Below are positions 1 through 8,572 of a stretch of 64,000 nt of DNA, in pieces. The DNA is taken from assembly GCF_008107725.1 (NCBI RefSeq), contig NZ_VIRN01000035.1, positions 124,001 through 188,000 of the forward strand, read 5' to 3'. The stretch is from Marinobacter sp. BW6 (GTDB lineage Bacteria > Pseudomonadota > Gammaproteobacteria > Pseudomonadales > Oleiphilaceae). The translations under genes and the position numbers were made by a program. How positions within the stretch are numbered: the stretch's first letter is position 1; each line of letters begins with the position of its first letter. The notes under the pieces were generated by a model. The model worked only from the letters and a program-made list of their open reading frames with translations. It searched no databases and was not told where the DNA came from.

Positions 1-1062
1 GGTTCCGTGTCCTTTCTGCTTATTGTTATCGTCATGACCTGGTGGCTGAGACAGTCGGTGATTCTGCGCTTGCAGGGTATGGAAAATGATCTGGTCGCCA
101 TGGAGCGAAACGCTGACCTCACGCGGGTGCCTGTCTTGAGGGGGCGGGACGAGGTTGCCGGAGTTGCAAAGGCGCTGGGTGGTCTGGTCTCCCGATTCGA
201 GCATTTTATTGCAGACATCCGATCGGCTGCCGGTGGTCTGGATGAGCGTTCCGGCGCCCTGGATAACGGTGCCGAATCACTTCAGGCAGCATCCGAGAAA
301 ACCCGGAAGCAGATCCATGATGTCAGCCAATCCATGGCCGCCATTGCCGACCAGGCCTCGGCCATTGAGCGAGCCACAGATGAGTCTGCCAACACCGTGA
401 AATCGGCGGTGGCGGCCAACGAAGAAGTCCAGCATCGACTCACCACCAGCGAGGGCGCTGCGGAACATACGGTGGATGTCATTTCCCGCGTTTCCGGCTC
501 CATTCACGCCCTTAACGAATCCACGGGCAAGATAGAGCAGGTCATCGGAGTGATTGCCGATATTGCCGAGCAGACCAATTTGCTGGCTCTGAACGCTGCG
601 ATCGAAGCGGCTCGAGCAGGGGAGCACGGTCGTGGATTTGCCGTGGTAGCCGATGAGGTTCGGACCCTGTCCCGTCGCACCTCCGACTCTACCCGGGATA
701 TATCCCAGTGGGTGCAGGACCTTGTATCCGGCGTAAGCAGCGTCGATGCACTGTTGGAGGAGATGCGCGATGCCGGCAGCAGCAACCGCGAGCATCTCGC
801 TGCACTCAAGGGACACCTTCAATCCCTGCAGGACCAGTTCGTGGATCTTGAGAACCACAGTGCCGAGATCAGCTCGGCCGTTGCGTTTCAACGGGACGAG
901 ATCGGGCGGGTAGGCCGCCGTTCAACAGCACTGGACGAAAGCGCCGATTTCCTCATTGAAACGGTCGAGCAAACCCGGACCATCAGCGATGCCCTCAGGC
1001 AGGAATCGGTTTCCATGCGACAACTGATCGCACGCTTCCGAACCGCCGCAGAACCTGCTTGA
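1..1062 (+). CDS. Methyl-accepting chemotaxis protein, 3' part
   Basis: This is the C-terminal part of a chemoreceptor; the reading frame is open at the left edge, so the start and ligand-binding domain lie outside. A membrane helix (about residues 1-15 of the visible part) leads into a HAMP-like segment, then a long helical coiled coil. The tip of the signalling hairpin is seen as [17 protein letters not shown] followed by [12 protein letters not shown], the most conserved stretch of the family, which docks CheA/CheW. The protein would sit in the inner membrane and relay a signal to the flagellar or pilus chemotaxis kinase. A hairpin follows the stop codon. The family is certain; the ligand cannot be inferred. 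Confidence 0.93.
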   Translation, partial: GSVSFLLIVIVMTWWLRQSVILRLQGMENDLVAMERNADLTRVPVLRGRDEVAGVAKALGGLVSRFEHFIADIRSAAGGLDERSGALDNGAESLQAASEKTRKQIHDVSQSMAAIADQASAIERATDESANTVKSAVAANEEVQHRLTTSEGAAEHTVDVISRVSGSIHALNESTGKIEQVIGVIADIAEQTNLLALNAAIEAARAGEHGRGFAVVADEVRTLSRRTSDSTRDISQWVQDLVSGVSSVDALLEEMRDAGSSNREHLAALKGHLQSLQDQFVDLENHSAEISSAVAFQRDEIGRVGRRSTALDESADFLIETVEQTRTISDALRQESVSMRQLIARFRTAAEPA

Positions 1063-1075
1063 TCTCAAATTGTTT

Positions 1076-1100
1076 GCCCGGAACCCGTTTCCGGGCTTCT
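1076..1100 (+). terminator. Hairpin after the chemoreceptor gene
   Basis: GCCCGGAA (1076-1083) pairs with TTCCGGGC (1089-1096) around a 5-base loop and is followed by TTCT. The stem is perfect and GC-rich, but the T-run is short, so termination may be partial. Confidence 0.6.
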
Positions 1101-1146
1101 ACCTCAGCGCTATTACTCTTACCATGGGGTTTCCGCAGGAGGTAGT

Positions 1147-1398
1147 ATGACTGACAGTACCGAAAACCAGCCAGAGCAAGACCCCAGACAGGAAAAATTC
1201 ATCGTTGACACCGAGTTGCTGACCGAAGACCAGCTCCAGGGCCTGGTGGAAGAGTACTGCACCCGCTACCACGGACTGAACGATACCGAAAATCCCATGG
1301 CCGAGCAGAGCAGGGTAATGTCTGCGGTGCGTCGGGGCGATCTGGTGGTCTGGTTCGACCCGGTGGAGAATGCTGCCGGTCTGGGTGTGCCGGCTTAG
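1147..1398 (+). CDS. Small UPF0270/YheU-like protein
   Basis: An 83-residue acidic protein. After an N-terminal extension of about 18 residues it shows the UPF0270 (YheU) pattern: a leading L-x-L-x-x-L-VEEY helix, a central Y/H-G-x-x-D-T segment, a helix of the type Q-x-x-V-x-x-x-x-x-x-G-D, and a V-V-W-F-D strand. A strong ribosome site (AGGAGG) lies just before the ATG. The family has no established molecular function. It sits alone between the chemoreceptor terminator and gacA. Assignment to UPF0270 is by pattern only and the sequence is divergent. Confidence 0.65.
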   Translation: MTDSTENQPEQDPRQEKFIVDTELLTEDQLQGLVEEYCTRYHGLNDTENPMAEQSRVMSAVRRGDLVVWFDPVENAAGLGVPA

Positions 1399-1498
1399 AC
1401 GTAAGGTGTGTCACGGTATTTGTGTTTGCACCTACCCGGGGCTTGAACTAAACGTTACAATCGCGCTGATTTCCCGAAAGCGGTGTGCGAGGTGAATT

Positions 1499-2161
1499 TT
1501 GATCAGGGTACTGGTTGTAGATGACCATGAGCTGGTGAGGTCCGGTATTACCCGGATGCTGGCTGACAACCCGGACATTGAAGTCATCGGGCAGGCGCCA
1601 TCCGGAGAGGATGCCATCGATTTCGTCCGCCAACAGCGGCCGGACATTGTACTCATGGATATCCGCATGCCGGGCATCGGGGGCCTTGAGGGAACCCGCC
1701 GTATACTCCGCATTGATGATTCTATTCGGGTGATCGTGGTGACCGCCTGCGCGGACGATCCCTATCCGACCCGCGTCATGCAAAGTGGCGCCACCGCCTA
1801 CATCACCAAAGGCGCCGACATCAAAGAGATGGTCCGCGCCATCCGTATGGCCCACACCGGCCAGCGCTACATCAGCCCGGAAATTGCCCAGAAGATGGCC
1901 CTGAAACAGCTGGGCGGCGGTGATCGGGATGAAGATGGCGAACTTTCGCTGTTTGACCGGCTTTCCGAGCGGGAAATGCAGATTGCCATGATGGTGGTGG
2001 ATTGCCAGAAGGTACAGGATATCTCGGACAAGCTCTGCCTGAGCCCGAAGACGGTGAACAGCTACCGCTACCGGATCTTCGAGAAACTGGAAATTTCCAG
2101 TGATGTTGAGTTGGCCCTGATGGCAGTGCGGCTCGGGTTGCTTGATGCCGACAAGGTCTGA
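1499..2161 (+). CDS. gacA: Two-component response regulator GacA/UvrY
   Basis: A 220-residue NarL/FixJ-type regulator. The receiver domain (1-120) has the acidic pair D8/D9, phospho-acceptor D54 in LMDIRMPG and a conserved K near residue 104. A LuxR-type helix-turn-helix follows at about 155-210 (LSEREMQIAMMV, then LSPKTVNSYRYRIFEKL). Length and the downstream overlap with uvrC match GacA/UvrY, partner of the BarA/GacS kinase, which in this class switches on CsrB/RsmZ small RNAs. The start is a TTG with GAGG upstream, giving the family's canonical MIRVLVVDDH N-terminus. Its 3' end overlaps the start of uvrC. Confidence 0.95.
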   Translation: MIRVLVVDDHELVRSGITRMLADNPDIEVIGQAPSGEDAIDFVRQQRPDIVLMDIRMPGIGGLEGTRRILRIDDSIRVIVVTACADDPYPTRVMQSGATAYITKGADIKEMVRAIRMAHTGQRYISPEIAQKMALKQLGGGDRDEDGELSLFDRLSEREMQIAMMVVDCQKVQDISDKLCLSPKTVNSYRYRIFEKLEISSDVELALMAVRLGLLDADKV

Positions 2162-4007
2162 CCCTGAGAGCACCCACATCGGGGAGTTTGACAGCAAGAG
2201 CTTCCTGAAACGGTTAACCGAGCGTCCCGGCGTCTACCGAATGTACGACGAGGGTGGCTCGGTTCTTTACGTGGGCAAGGCCCGCAACCTGAAAAAACGG
2301 GTTGGCAGTTACTTCCGCAAGACCGGCCTGGCTCCCAAAACCGAAGCCCTGGTCGGCAAGATTGCGTCTATCGAGGTGACGATTACCGGCAGTGAAACCG
2401 AGGCGCTGCTGCTCGAACAGAATCTGATCAAATCGTTACGGCCGCCCTATAACATCCTGCTCCGTGACGATAAGTCCTATCCCTATATTTATCTGTCTTC
2501 CCACAGCGACTACCCCTCGCTGACGTTTCGTCGTGGGCGCACCAAAAAGGGTGGCGGCACCTGGTTCGGGCCGTTTCCGAGCTCGGGTGCGGTCAAGGAA
2601 AGTCTTAATGTATTACAGAAGATTTTCCGCATAAGAAACTGTAGTGAAAGCTTTTTCAGGAATCGTACAAGGCCTTGCCTGCAGTACCAGATCAACCGTT
2701 GCACGGCACCCTGTGTTGAATACATTACGCCCGAGGAGTATCAGCAGGACATCCGCCACGCCACCATGTTTCTGGAGGGGAAGAACCCCGCGATCCTCCA
2801 CGATCTGATGAATGCCATGGAGGCCGCCTCGAAGAACCTGGAGTTCGAGAAAGCGGCGGCCTACCGGGACCAGATTAACCATCTGCGCCATGTTCAGGAA
2901 CAGCAGTCGGTAGACGGCGAGGGCGGTGATGCGGATGTCATCGCCATTGCCCAGGACGCGGGTATAGTTTGTTTCGTGGTGATCATCGTGCGGGGTGGTC
3001 GTGTGCTTGGCACCAAGGACTATTTCCCCCGGTATTCCATCGAGCAGACCGAGGGCGAACTGCTCAGCGCCTTTCTCGGCCAGTATTATTTCGGCGGCAA
3101 CACCCGTCGGGAGATTCCGCGGGATATCCTGGTGCCGGTTGAGGTGGAAGGCCAGGAATTGTTGGCCCAGGCCCTCACTGAATCGGCAAACCGGGAAACC
3201 CGGATCCGTGGCAATGTGCGCGGTGAGCGTCGTCGTTGGCTGGAGCTGGCCATGACCAACGCCCGCCAGACCCTGCTCACGCACCTGGCCAGCAAGGAGA
3301 CCGTGTACCGGCGCTTGCTGGCCTTGAGGGACCTCCTGGAGCTGGCGGAAACCCCGTCACGAATGGAGTGTTTCGACATCAGCCACAGTCATGGGGAAAA
3401 TACCGTCGCATCCTGTGTGGTTTTCGATGAGAATGGCCCCCTGAAGAGCGATTATCGCCTGTACAATATTGAGGGCGTGACCGCCGGCGATGATTACGCG
3501 GCTATGCGTCAGGTACTCTCCCGTCGCTACAAGCGGATGGTGGCCGGGGAGGGCAAGCGCCCGGATCTGGTCTTCATCGACGGTGGTAAAGGGCAGCTGA
3601 ACATTGCCCGGGAAGTCTTTGACGAGCTTGAGATTTCCGATATCCCGCTGATCGGTGTCGCCAAGGGCGTGACCCGTCGTGCAGGCATGGAGCAGCTTAT
3701 CGACGCCATGACCGGTGATGTGTTCCGGGTGCCGGCGGATTCGCCAGCGCTGCACCTGATCCAACACATCCGGGATGAGTCGCATCGATTTGCAATCACC
3801 GGGCACCGGGCCCGCCGGGACAAAAAGCGCCGGCAGTCTACACTGGAAGGCATTGAGGGCGTGGGGCCGAAGAAGCGTCGCGACCTGATTCGATACTTTG
3901 GCGGAATACAGGAACTCCGCAAGGCCGGGGTTGATGAGATGACCAAGGTGCAGGGCATCAGCAAATCACTGGCCGAAACCATATACGCAGCATTGCACGA
4001 CGAGTAA
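2145..4007 (+). CDS. uvrC: UvrABC excinuclease subunit C
   Basis: About 620 residues, the usual length. UvrC makes both incisions beside a bulky DNA lesion once UvrB is loaded. The GIY-YIG nuclease domain is at about 25-105 (PGVYRMYD, then LYVGKARNLKKRVGSYF); a UvrB-interacting UVR motif lies at about 205-240; the RNase H-like second nuclease domain follows (MECFDISH, VFIDGGKGQL); helix-hairpin-helix repeats close the protein (IEGVGPKKRRDLIRYFGG). The ATG at 2145 is preferred to the adjacent TTG at 2142. It overlaps the end of gacA, the classical uvrY-uvrC arrangement. Confidence 0.97.
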   Translation: MPTRSDPESTHIGEFDSKSFLKRLTERPGVYRMYDEGGSVLYVGKARNLKKRVGSYFRKTGLAPKTEALVGKIASIEVTITGSETEALLLEQNLIKSLRPPYNILLRDDKSYPYIYLSSHSDYPSLTFRRGRTKKGGGTWFGPFPSSGAVKESLNVLQKIFRIRNCSESFFRNRTRPCLQYQINRCTAPCVEYITPEEYQQDIRHATMFLEGKNPAILHDLMNAMEAASKNLEFEKAAAYRDQINHLRHVQEQQSVDGEGGDADVIAIAQDAGIVCFVVIIVRGGRVLGTKDYFPRYSIEQTEGELLSAFLGQYYFGGNTRREIPRDILVPVEVEGQELLAQALTESANRETRIRGNVRGERRRWLELAMTNARQTLLTHLASKETVYRRLLALRDLLELAETPSRMECFDISHSHGENTVASCVVFDENGPLKSDYRLYNIEGVTAGDDYAAMRQVLSRRYKRMVAGEGKRPDLVFIDGGKGQLNIAREVFDELEISDIPLIGVAKGVTRRAGMEQLIDAMTGDVFRVPADSPALHLIQHIRDESHRFAITGHRARRDKKRRQSTLEGIEGVGPKKRRDLIRYFGGIQELRKAGVDEMTKVQGISKSLAETIYAALHDE

Positions 4008-4014
4008 GGACAGC

Positions 4015-4593
4015 ATGAATTTACCAAACATCCTCACCCTCTCCCGCATCATTATGATTCCGGTGTTTGTGGTGATCTTTTACCTTCCGGTGGGGTGGAG
4101 CTACCTCGTGAGCGCGGCCATTTTCGGCTTGGCAGCGGCCACGGACTGGCTGGATGGTTATCTGGCCCGAAAACTGGACCAGAGCACCCCGTTCGGCGCC
4201 TTTCTCGACCCGGTTGCTGACAAGTTGATGGTGGCTGTTGCGCTGGCGGTGTTGATTGAGGAGCACTCGGCGATTCTGCTGACGATCCCGGCCACTGTTA
4301 TCATCGGCCGTGAAATTGTCATTTCCGCGTTGCGGGAGTGGATGGCGGAAATTGGCAGCCGCGCCAGTGTGGCGGTTTCCTACATCGGCAAGATCAAGAC
4401 CACCGCGCAGATGTGTGCGATTGTCGGCCTTCTGGCGTTTCCTCCCGGCGTGCTCTGGGCCAATGTCGCTCTGGCGTTGCTCTATTTCGCCGCGATTCTC
4501 ACGCTCTGGTCCATGGGGCTTTACCTCAAGGCTGCCTGGGCTGATCTGTTCCCTGAGAAGGCATCAGGCCAGGCGGATAATCACACGTCGTAG
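4015..4593 (+). CDS. pgsA: CDP-diacylglycerol-glycerol-3-phosphate 3-phosphatidyltransferase
   Basis: A 192-residue integral membrane enzyme that makes phosphatidylglycerophosphate from CDP-diacylglycerol and glycerol-3-phosphate, the committed step to phosphatidylglycerol and cardiolipin. The CDP-alcohol phosphotransferase signature D-G-x2-A-R-x8-G-x3-D-x3-D is visible as DGYLARKLDQSTPFGAFLDPVADK. Several hydrophobic helices surround it. It starts 7 bases after uvrC with AAGGA upstream. Its last 68 bases overlap the 3' end of the convergent lipoprotein gene on the other strand. Confidence 0.97.
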   Translation: MNLPNILTLSRIIMIPVFVVIFYLPVGWSYLVSAAIFGLAAATDWLDGYLARKLDQSTPFGAFLDPVADKLMVAVALAVLIEEHSAILLTIPATVIIGREIVISALREWMAEIGSRASVAVSYIGKIKTTAQMCAIVGLLAFPPGVLWANVALALLYFAAILTLWSMGLYLKAAWADLFPEKASGQADNHTS

Positions 4594-5179
4594 CCCATTC
4601 AATTACCCTGGCGGCCAGGTCGCTGCCAGCGGCTCCGAAGGCCTCAACAATCTGGTCAACTGATGTGCCAGCGGCCGGCTCCACGATCCGGACAGTGCGG
4701 GTGCACAGGCTGGACCTGGAACGGTCGTGAATCATCTGCAGGTGCAGCTCAATCACCACCTTTGGTCCGGACTCCGGGGTTTCCGCGTGAAACGCCGAGA
4801 GTTCAGTGACCAGGGTCAATTCAGCCTGCGCCGGATTGGTATCCGTAATAACGTTGGTGTACGCGCCACTCTGACGAATGCTGCTAACCAGCGTGTCCCG
4901 AACCACTACTGGCGCCGTGTCCCTCCAGCGCGTCCCGGCATAGGCCCGAAACTCCCGGGGTGTGGGTTTGGCCAGAATCAGCGAACCATTCAAAGGCTCT
5001 GAGGCGTAAGGTGTATCAACGCGAAGTGATGCCTGAACTGGTTGCTTGGCCTCTGGCACCGCCTGGACCGCGGCCAGGTCCATAACCCTGGGTGGCTCCG
5101 GGTTCGGAAACACCGTGCAGCCACTGGCAAAGGTAACGCCGAGGAGAAGTATCAGGTTTCCGATTGACCTCAATGTCAC
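4526..5179 (-). CDS. ABC-transport auxiliary lipoprotein (PqiC/YmbA-like)
   Basis: A 217-residue exported lipoprotein: the N-terminal hydrophobic helix ends in the lipobox ASGC (Cys at about residue 21). The rest fits the ABC-type transport auxiliary lipoprotein family, with an R-x-D-x-P-Y-A strand, an R-x-Y-x-G-x-R-W-x-D motif near residue 80, and a closing helix. Such proteins partner MCE-type lipid-transport systems at the outer membrane. It is the last gene of the minus-strand operon with the MlaD-, MlaF- and MlaE-like genes and overlaps the MCE gene by 4 bases. Its tail runs 68 bases into pgsA on the opposite strand. Confidence 0.85.
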   Translation of the reverse strand: MTLRSIGNLILLLGVTFASGCTVFPNPEPPRVMDLAAVQAVPEAKQPVQASLRVDTPYASEPLNGSLILAKPTPREFRAYAGTRWRDTAPVVVRDTLVSSIRQSGAYTNVITDTNPAQAELTLVTELSAFHAETPESGPKVVIELHLQMIHDRSRSSLCTRTVRIVEPAAGTSVDQIVEAFGAAGSDLAARVIEWATTCDYPPGLMPSQGTDQPRQP

Positions 5180-6114
5180 TGTGCCATCTCCTTCATGGTT
5201 TCATTGCCGAACAGAGTACCCGTCGGATCCTGCTCCAGGCGGTGCGTGAACTGATTCAGGCTGCGCAGGGTTGCCCGGAGCTCCCGTAACGCGGGCGCCA
5301 ACTCTCCCATACCCTGCAGCCCGGCATCCATCGCGCCCTGGTTGTTACGGGTCAGCTCATCGATCCGCGCTATGGTGGTGGTGATAACACCGAGTGCTCT
5401 ATCCATGGATTCCAGAACCCGCTGGCCATCGTTTTTCAGCAGGTCGTTGGCGTTATCCGAAACCCTGGACACCTTTATGGCGGCCTCTTCGGCGCGAGTG
5501 GCGGCGGCATCGAATTGTTCGAGCAGGGCGATCAGTTGGTCCCGCTGGTCGAGCAGGGCGTCCGTCGCTTCGCGAGTGTTTTGCAGGATGGCAGACGCGT
5601 TCTCAATGTTGTCACCGGATAACAGCTCAGTGGCACTGGTGAGCAGCCGGTCCGCCTTGGTGAGGAGTTGTTCGCCGTTGGCAAGCAGGCTATTGAAGGC
5701 CGAGGGCTCGGCAATAATGATCGGTGGATTGTCCCGGTCGCCTTTCAGAGCTTCCTGGTCCGGGCTTCCACCGCTGAATTGAACGCTCATGCTGCCGGTT
5801 ATGTTGGCGAGCACCAGGCCGGCTTTGGTGTTTTTGCGAATGGGAACCGATTGATCAACTCGAACCAGAACCCGCACGTGGCCGGGGTTGTCCGGATCCA
5901 GGTTAAGCTCGACTACATCACCGATCTGAACACCGCTATAGAGCACGGGATTACCCTCGGACAGGCCGCTGACGGCATGATCAAAAACGATTTCATAGTA
6001 GCCCCATTCGCGATCGGCGGAGGATTTCGCCAACCACAGAGAAAAGATCAGCGCGGCCGCAAAAGCGAGGATGGTAAACAGGCCAATGATCAGGTGGTGG
6101 GCCCTCGGCTCCAT
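5176..6114 (-). CDS. MCE/MlaD-family lipid-transport protein
   Basis: 312 residues. One N-terminal membrane helix (about 9-28) is followed by a single MCE domain (about 38-120: VSGLSEGNPVLYSGVQIGDV). A long helical region (about 135-290) would build a hydrophobic tunnel in the periplasm, as in other MCE proteins with helical extensions. It should bind periplasmic lipids and hand them to or from the MlaE-like permease. It is longer than E. coli MlaD (about 180 residues) and the system lacks mlaB and mlaC here, so it is an Mla-related paralogue rather than canonical mlaFEDCB. Confidence 0.88.
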   Translation of the reverse strand: MEPRAHHLIIGLFTILAFAAALIFSLWLAKSSADREWGYYEIVFDHAVSGLSEGNPVLYSGVQIGDVVELNLDPDNPGHVRVLVRVDQSVPIRKNTKAGLVLANITGSMSVQFSGGSPDQEALKGDRDNPPIIIAEPSAFNSLLANGEQLLTKADRLLTSATELLSGDNIENASAILQNTREATDALLDQRDQLIALLEQFDAAATRAEEAAIKVSRVSDNANDLLKNDGQRVLESMDRALGVITTTIARIDELTRNNQGAMDAGLQGMGELAPALRELRATLRSLNQFTHRLEQDPTGTLFGNETMKEMAQ

Positions 6115-6119
6115 GGTTA

Positions 6120-6956
6120 CTACTCCTGATTCCGTTTATTCGAGTGTTTCCTGAATGCATAGCTCGCTGCGCGGCCACGGGGTCCGTTAAAGTAGTCCTG
6201 AATCCACGCGTCCTCCGTGCTGGCAACCGCCTCCAGCGTATCAGCTACCAGCACCTTGCGCTGTGACAGTACCGCAACCCTGTCACAGGTTGAATACAGG
6301 GTGTCCAGATCATGGGTCACCAGAAACACCGTCAGCCCCAGGGCATCCCGGAGCGTCACGATCAGCCTGTCGAAGGCGGCAGCGCCAATCGGGTCCAGCC
6401 CCGCTGTGGGTTCGTCCAGGAACAGTATCTCCGGATCAAGGGCCAGGGCCCGTGCCAGACTTGCGCGTTTCACCATGCCGCCGGAGAGCTCAGACGGATA
6501 GCGAACCGCTGCGTCAGGCGGTAAACCGGTCAACGCCAGTTTCATGCGCGCCAGCTGTTCCGCTTCGGGCCTTTTCAGACCCGCGTGTTCGATCAGCGGA
6601 ACGGCGATATTTTCTTGCAGGTTCAGGGAGGTAAACAGGGCGCCCCCCTGGAACAAAACCCCGAAACGCTGCTCAATCCGGGAGCGGGCGCGTGCCGAGA
6701 GCTGAATAAGATCCTCACCAAACACACGGATATGGCCCGAGGCGGGCGTGTTCAGCCCGACGATACTGCGCAGAAGTACCGTTTTGCCGGTTCCTGATCC
6801 GCCAACCACGCCCAATATCTCACCCCGAAGCAGATCCAGGTCGAGGTTCTCGTGAACCACGTGATCGCCGAAGCGGTTGAACAAGTCCCGCACCGCAATA
6901 ACCGGTTTATTTCTGGCTTCAGTACTCGAAGATGCCGCCATTACCGCCATAATCAC
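6120..6956 (-). CDS. Lipid-transport ABC ATPase (MlaF-like)
   Basis: A 278-residue ABC ATPase. Walker A is GGSGTGKT (about 53-60), the Q-loop is in FGVLFQGGALF, the signature is LSGGM (about 158), Walker B is ILFLDEPTAGLDP and the switch histidine is in VTHDL. The FQGGALF sequence and the basic C-terminal tail are typical of MlaF/Ttg2A ATPases. It powers the neighbouring permease and MCE protein on the cytoplasmic face. Its start overlaps the permease stop by 4 bases. Two further methionines (residues 3 and 6) could also be the start. Confidence 0.92.
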   Translation of the reverse strand: MIMAVMAASSSTEARNKPVIAVRDLFNRFGDHVVHENLDLDLLRGEILGVVGGSGTGKTVLLRSIVGLNTPASGHIRVFGEDLIQLSARARSRIEQRFGVLFQGGALFTSLNLQENIAVPLIEHAGLKRPEAEQLARMKLALTGLPPDAAVRYPSELSGGMVKRASLARALALDPEILFLDEPTAGLDPIGAAAFDRLIVTLRDALGLTVFLVTHDLDTLYSTCDRVAVLSQRKVLVADTLEAVASTEDAWIQDYFNGPRGRAASYAFRKHSNKRNQE

Positions 6957-8119
6957 CAGCCCATTTCCATAAAGAATAGTGCAGCAATGGAATCCAGCAG
7001 AATCACCATAAAGATGGACTGAACCACGCTGGAGGTGGTGTGTTCGCCCACTGATTGGGCGCTGCCAGCCACCTTGAATCCTTCGAGGCAGCCAATAACG
7101 GCAATCAGGAACGCAAAGATCGGCGCCTTCACAATGCCCACAACGAAATGCTGAAGAGCGATGTCCCGCTCAACGATGGCCATAAATTGGGTTGGCGAGA
7201 TATCCAGAACCAGGGCGCAGACCATCGCGCCACCAACCATACCCGAGATCATCCCCACAAAGGTCAGGATCGGCAGGCTCACCATCATCGCCATCACTCG
7301 AGGTAGCACCAGCAGTTCGATCGGGTTCAGACCCAGAGTCCGGATGGCGTCCAGCTCCTCATTGACCTTCATGGCGCCAATGTGAGCGGTAAAGGCGCTG
7401 GCGGTTCTGCCGGCCAGCAGGATTGCGGCCAACAGCACCCCGAATTCCCGCAGGAAGGCAAACGCCACCAGGTTGACCGTGTAAATGGTCGCGCCAAAAT
7501 CGTCCAGCACTGTCGCACCCAGAAACGCCACCACAGCGCCCACAAGAAAGGTGAGCAATGCCACGATGGGCAAGGCATTCAAGCCAGTGTCGTGAACGGC
7601 CGCAACGAAGGGCGTCATTCGCCAGCGCCAGGGTCTCGGGAGGTTCCAGGCCAGAGTGCCGAGCGTCTGGCCGATAAAGCCCACAAGGATCCACAGCAGC
7701 CGCAAGATGCTTTCCACCTTCTGGCCCGTACCGGTAACAAAGCTCCAGACCAGAGAGGGTGCGTGCCCATCAGGCCCGGGTTGGTCTTTCATAGCCTCGC
7801 AGACGGCGGCAATCAGGGCCGACTTTTCTCGAGGCAACTCTCCGGCAGCCTTGGTGGCTTGGAGCAAACGCTCGGGTCCGAGCAGGGAGGCCAGCTGTGA
7901 TGCACCGGCGGTGTCAATCCGATCCAGCCCGGAGAGGTCTATCGATAATGCACTCGTATCCCTGGAAGATATCGACGAAACCACGGATGCCAGCGACCGG
8001 TAATGGCTCAACAACCAGTCATTCGTCACCCGCAGGGTGCCGGCTTCGACGGTTATGGACCCGGGTTTGGAAGACGGTCGTTGTGTATCGGTCTGCTCGG
8101 AAGAATCAGGACTGGGCAC
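6953..8119 (-). CDS. MlaE-type permease with N-terminal STAS domain
   Basis: An MlaE-family permease with a fused STAS domain, so the role of the separate MlaB subunit appears to be built in. The STAS part includes LSIDLSGLDRIDTAGASQL. The permease part has the family's LREFGVLLAAILLAGRTASA and GAMKVNEELDAIRTLGL. The frame is open back to 8254, but that would cover the tRNA-Gly promoter. I chose the GTG at 8119 (388 residues, weak GGGA upstream); a GTG at 8170 is the alternative. It is the first gene of the operon, divergent from the tRNAs. Confidence 0.85.
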   Translation of the reverse strand: MPSPDSSEQTDTQRPSSKPGSITVEAGTLRVTNDWLLSHYRSLASVVSSISSRDTSALSIDLSGLDRIDTAGASQLASLLGPERLLQATKAAGELPREKSALIAAVCEAMKDQPGPDGHAPSLVWSFVTGTGQKVESILRLLWILVGFIGQTLGTLAWNLPRPWRWRMTPFVAAVHDTGLNALPIVALLTFLVGAVVAFLGATVLDDFGATIYTVNLVAFAFLREFGVLLAAILLAGRTASAFTAHIGAMKVNEELDAIRTLGLNPIELLVLPRVMAMMVSLPILTFVGMISGMVGGAMVCALVLDISPTQFMAIVERDIALQHFVVGIVKAPIFAFLIAVIGCLEGFKVAGSAQSVGEHTTSSVVQSIFMVILLDSIAALFFMEMGW

Positions 8120-8205
8120 GTTCTGTCGAATCCCTGAGTGATTTGGCCTGCAAATTACTAGCTTACCCACAATCTCCAATAAAACAAAAACTTGATAAAA
8201 AACTA

Positions 8206-8233
8206 TTGACGCCCGAACGGTAATCCGTAGAAT
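8206..8233 (+). promoter_or_regulatory. Promoter of the tRNA-Gly/tRNA-Cys unit
   Basis: TTGACG (8206-8211) and TAGAAT (8228-8233) are separated by 16 bases, a near-consensus sigma-70 promoter about 38 bases before the mature tRNA-Gly. Confidence 0.75.
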
Positions 8234-8271
8234 ACGCAGCCGTTGACGAGGCAATGCCCCGGAAACAAAGA

Positions 8272-8347
8272 GCGGGAATAGCTCAGTTGGTAGAGCACAA
8301 CCTTGCCAAGGTTGGGGTCGCGAGTTCGAATCTCGTTTCCCGCTCCA
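8272..8347 (+). tRNA. tRNA-Gly (anticodon GCC)
   Basis: A 76-base cloverleaf. The acceptor stem GCGGGAA pairs with TTCCCGC, the anticodon loop is TTGCCAA (anticodon GCC), the T-loop is TTCGAAT, and the encoded CCA end is present. It corresponds by position to glyW after pgsA in E. coli. Confidence 0.97.
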
Positions 8348-8407
8348 ATTTCAAGTCTCTCAATGCCCACCTGAGAGCACAAAGATCCGATCTCTTCGAT
8401 CTTTTCC

Positions 8408-8481
8408 GGCGCGGTGGCAGAGTGGTTATGCAGCGGACTGCAACTCCGTGTACGCCGGTTCGATTCCGACCCGCGCCTCCA
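8408..8481 (+). tRNA. tRNA-Cys (anticodon GCA)
   Basis: A 74-base cloverleaf. The acceptor stem GGCGCGG pairs with CCGCGCC, the anticodon loop is CTGCAAC (anticodon GCA), the T-loop is TTCGATT, and TCCA is encoded at the end. It corresponds to cysT. In E. coli a tRNA-Leu follows; here an integrase follows, so the 3' end of this gene is the likely attachment site of the island. Confidence 0.96.
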
Positions 8482-8536
8482 TTATTTCCATTTAATTACA
8501 ACTAGTTACCAGTTTCGAGCCGGAGCCGGCGTTTTG

Positions 8537-8567
8537 ATGGCGACATCATGGCGACAAAATGGCGACA
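8537..8567 (+). repeat. Three phased ATGGCGACA repeats at the island edge
   Basis: ATGGCGACA occurs at 8537-8545, 8548-8556 and 8559-8567, with an exact 11-base period (about one helical turn). It lies between tRNA-Cys and the 3' end of the integrase gene. The position suits integrase arm-type or excisionase binding sites; that role is inferred. Confidence 0.7.
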
Positions 8568-8572
8568 ACGAT

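Noticed and set aside
277..891. Long minus-strand frame inside the chemoreceptor gene
   Set aside because: A shadow of GC-rich coding sequence; the plus strand is an unmistakable chemoreceptor.
8519..8534. GCCG/CGGC hairpin followed by TTTT after tRNA-Cys as a terminator
   Set aside because: The stem is only 4 bp; too weak to list, although it may contribute.
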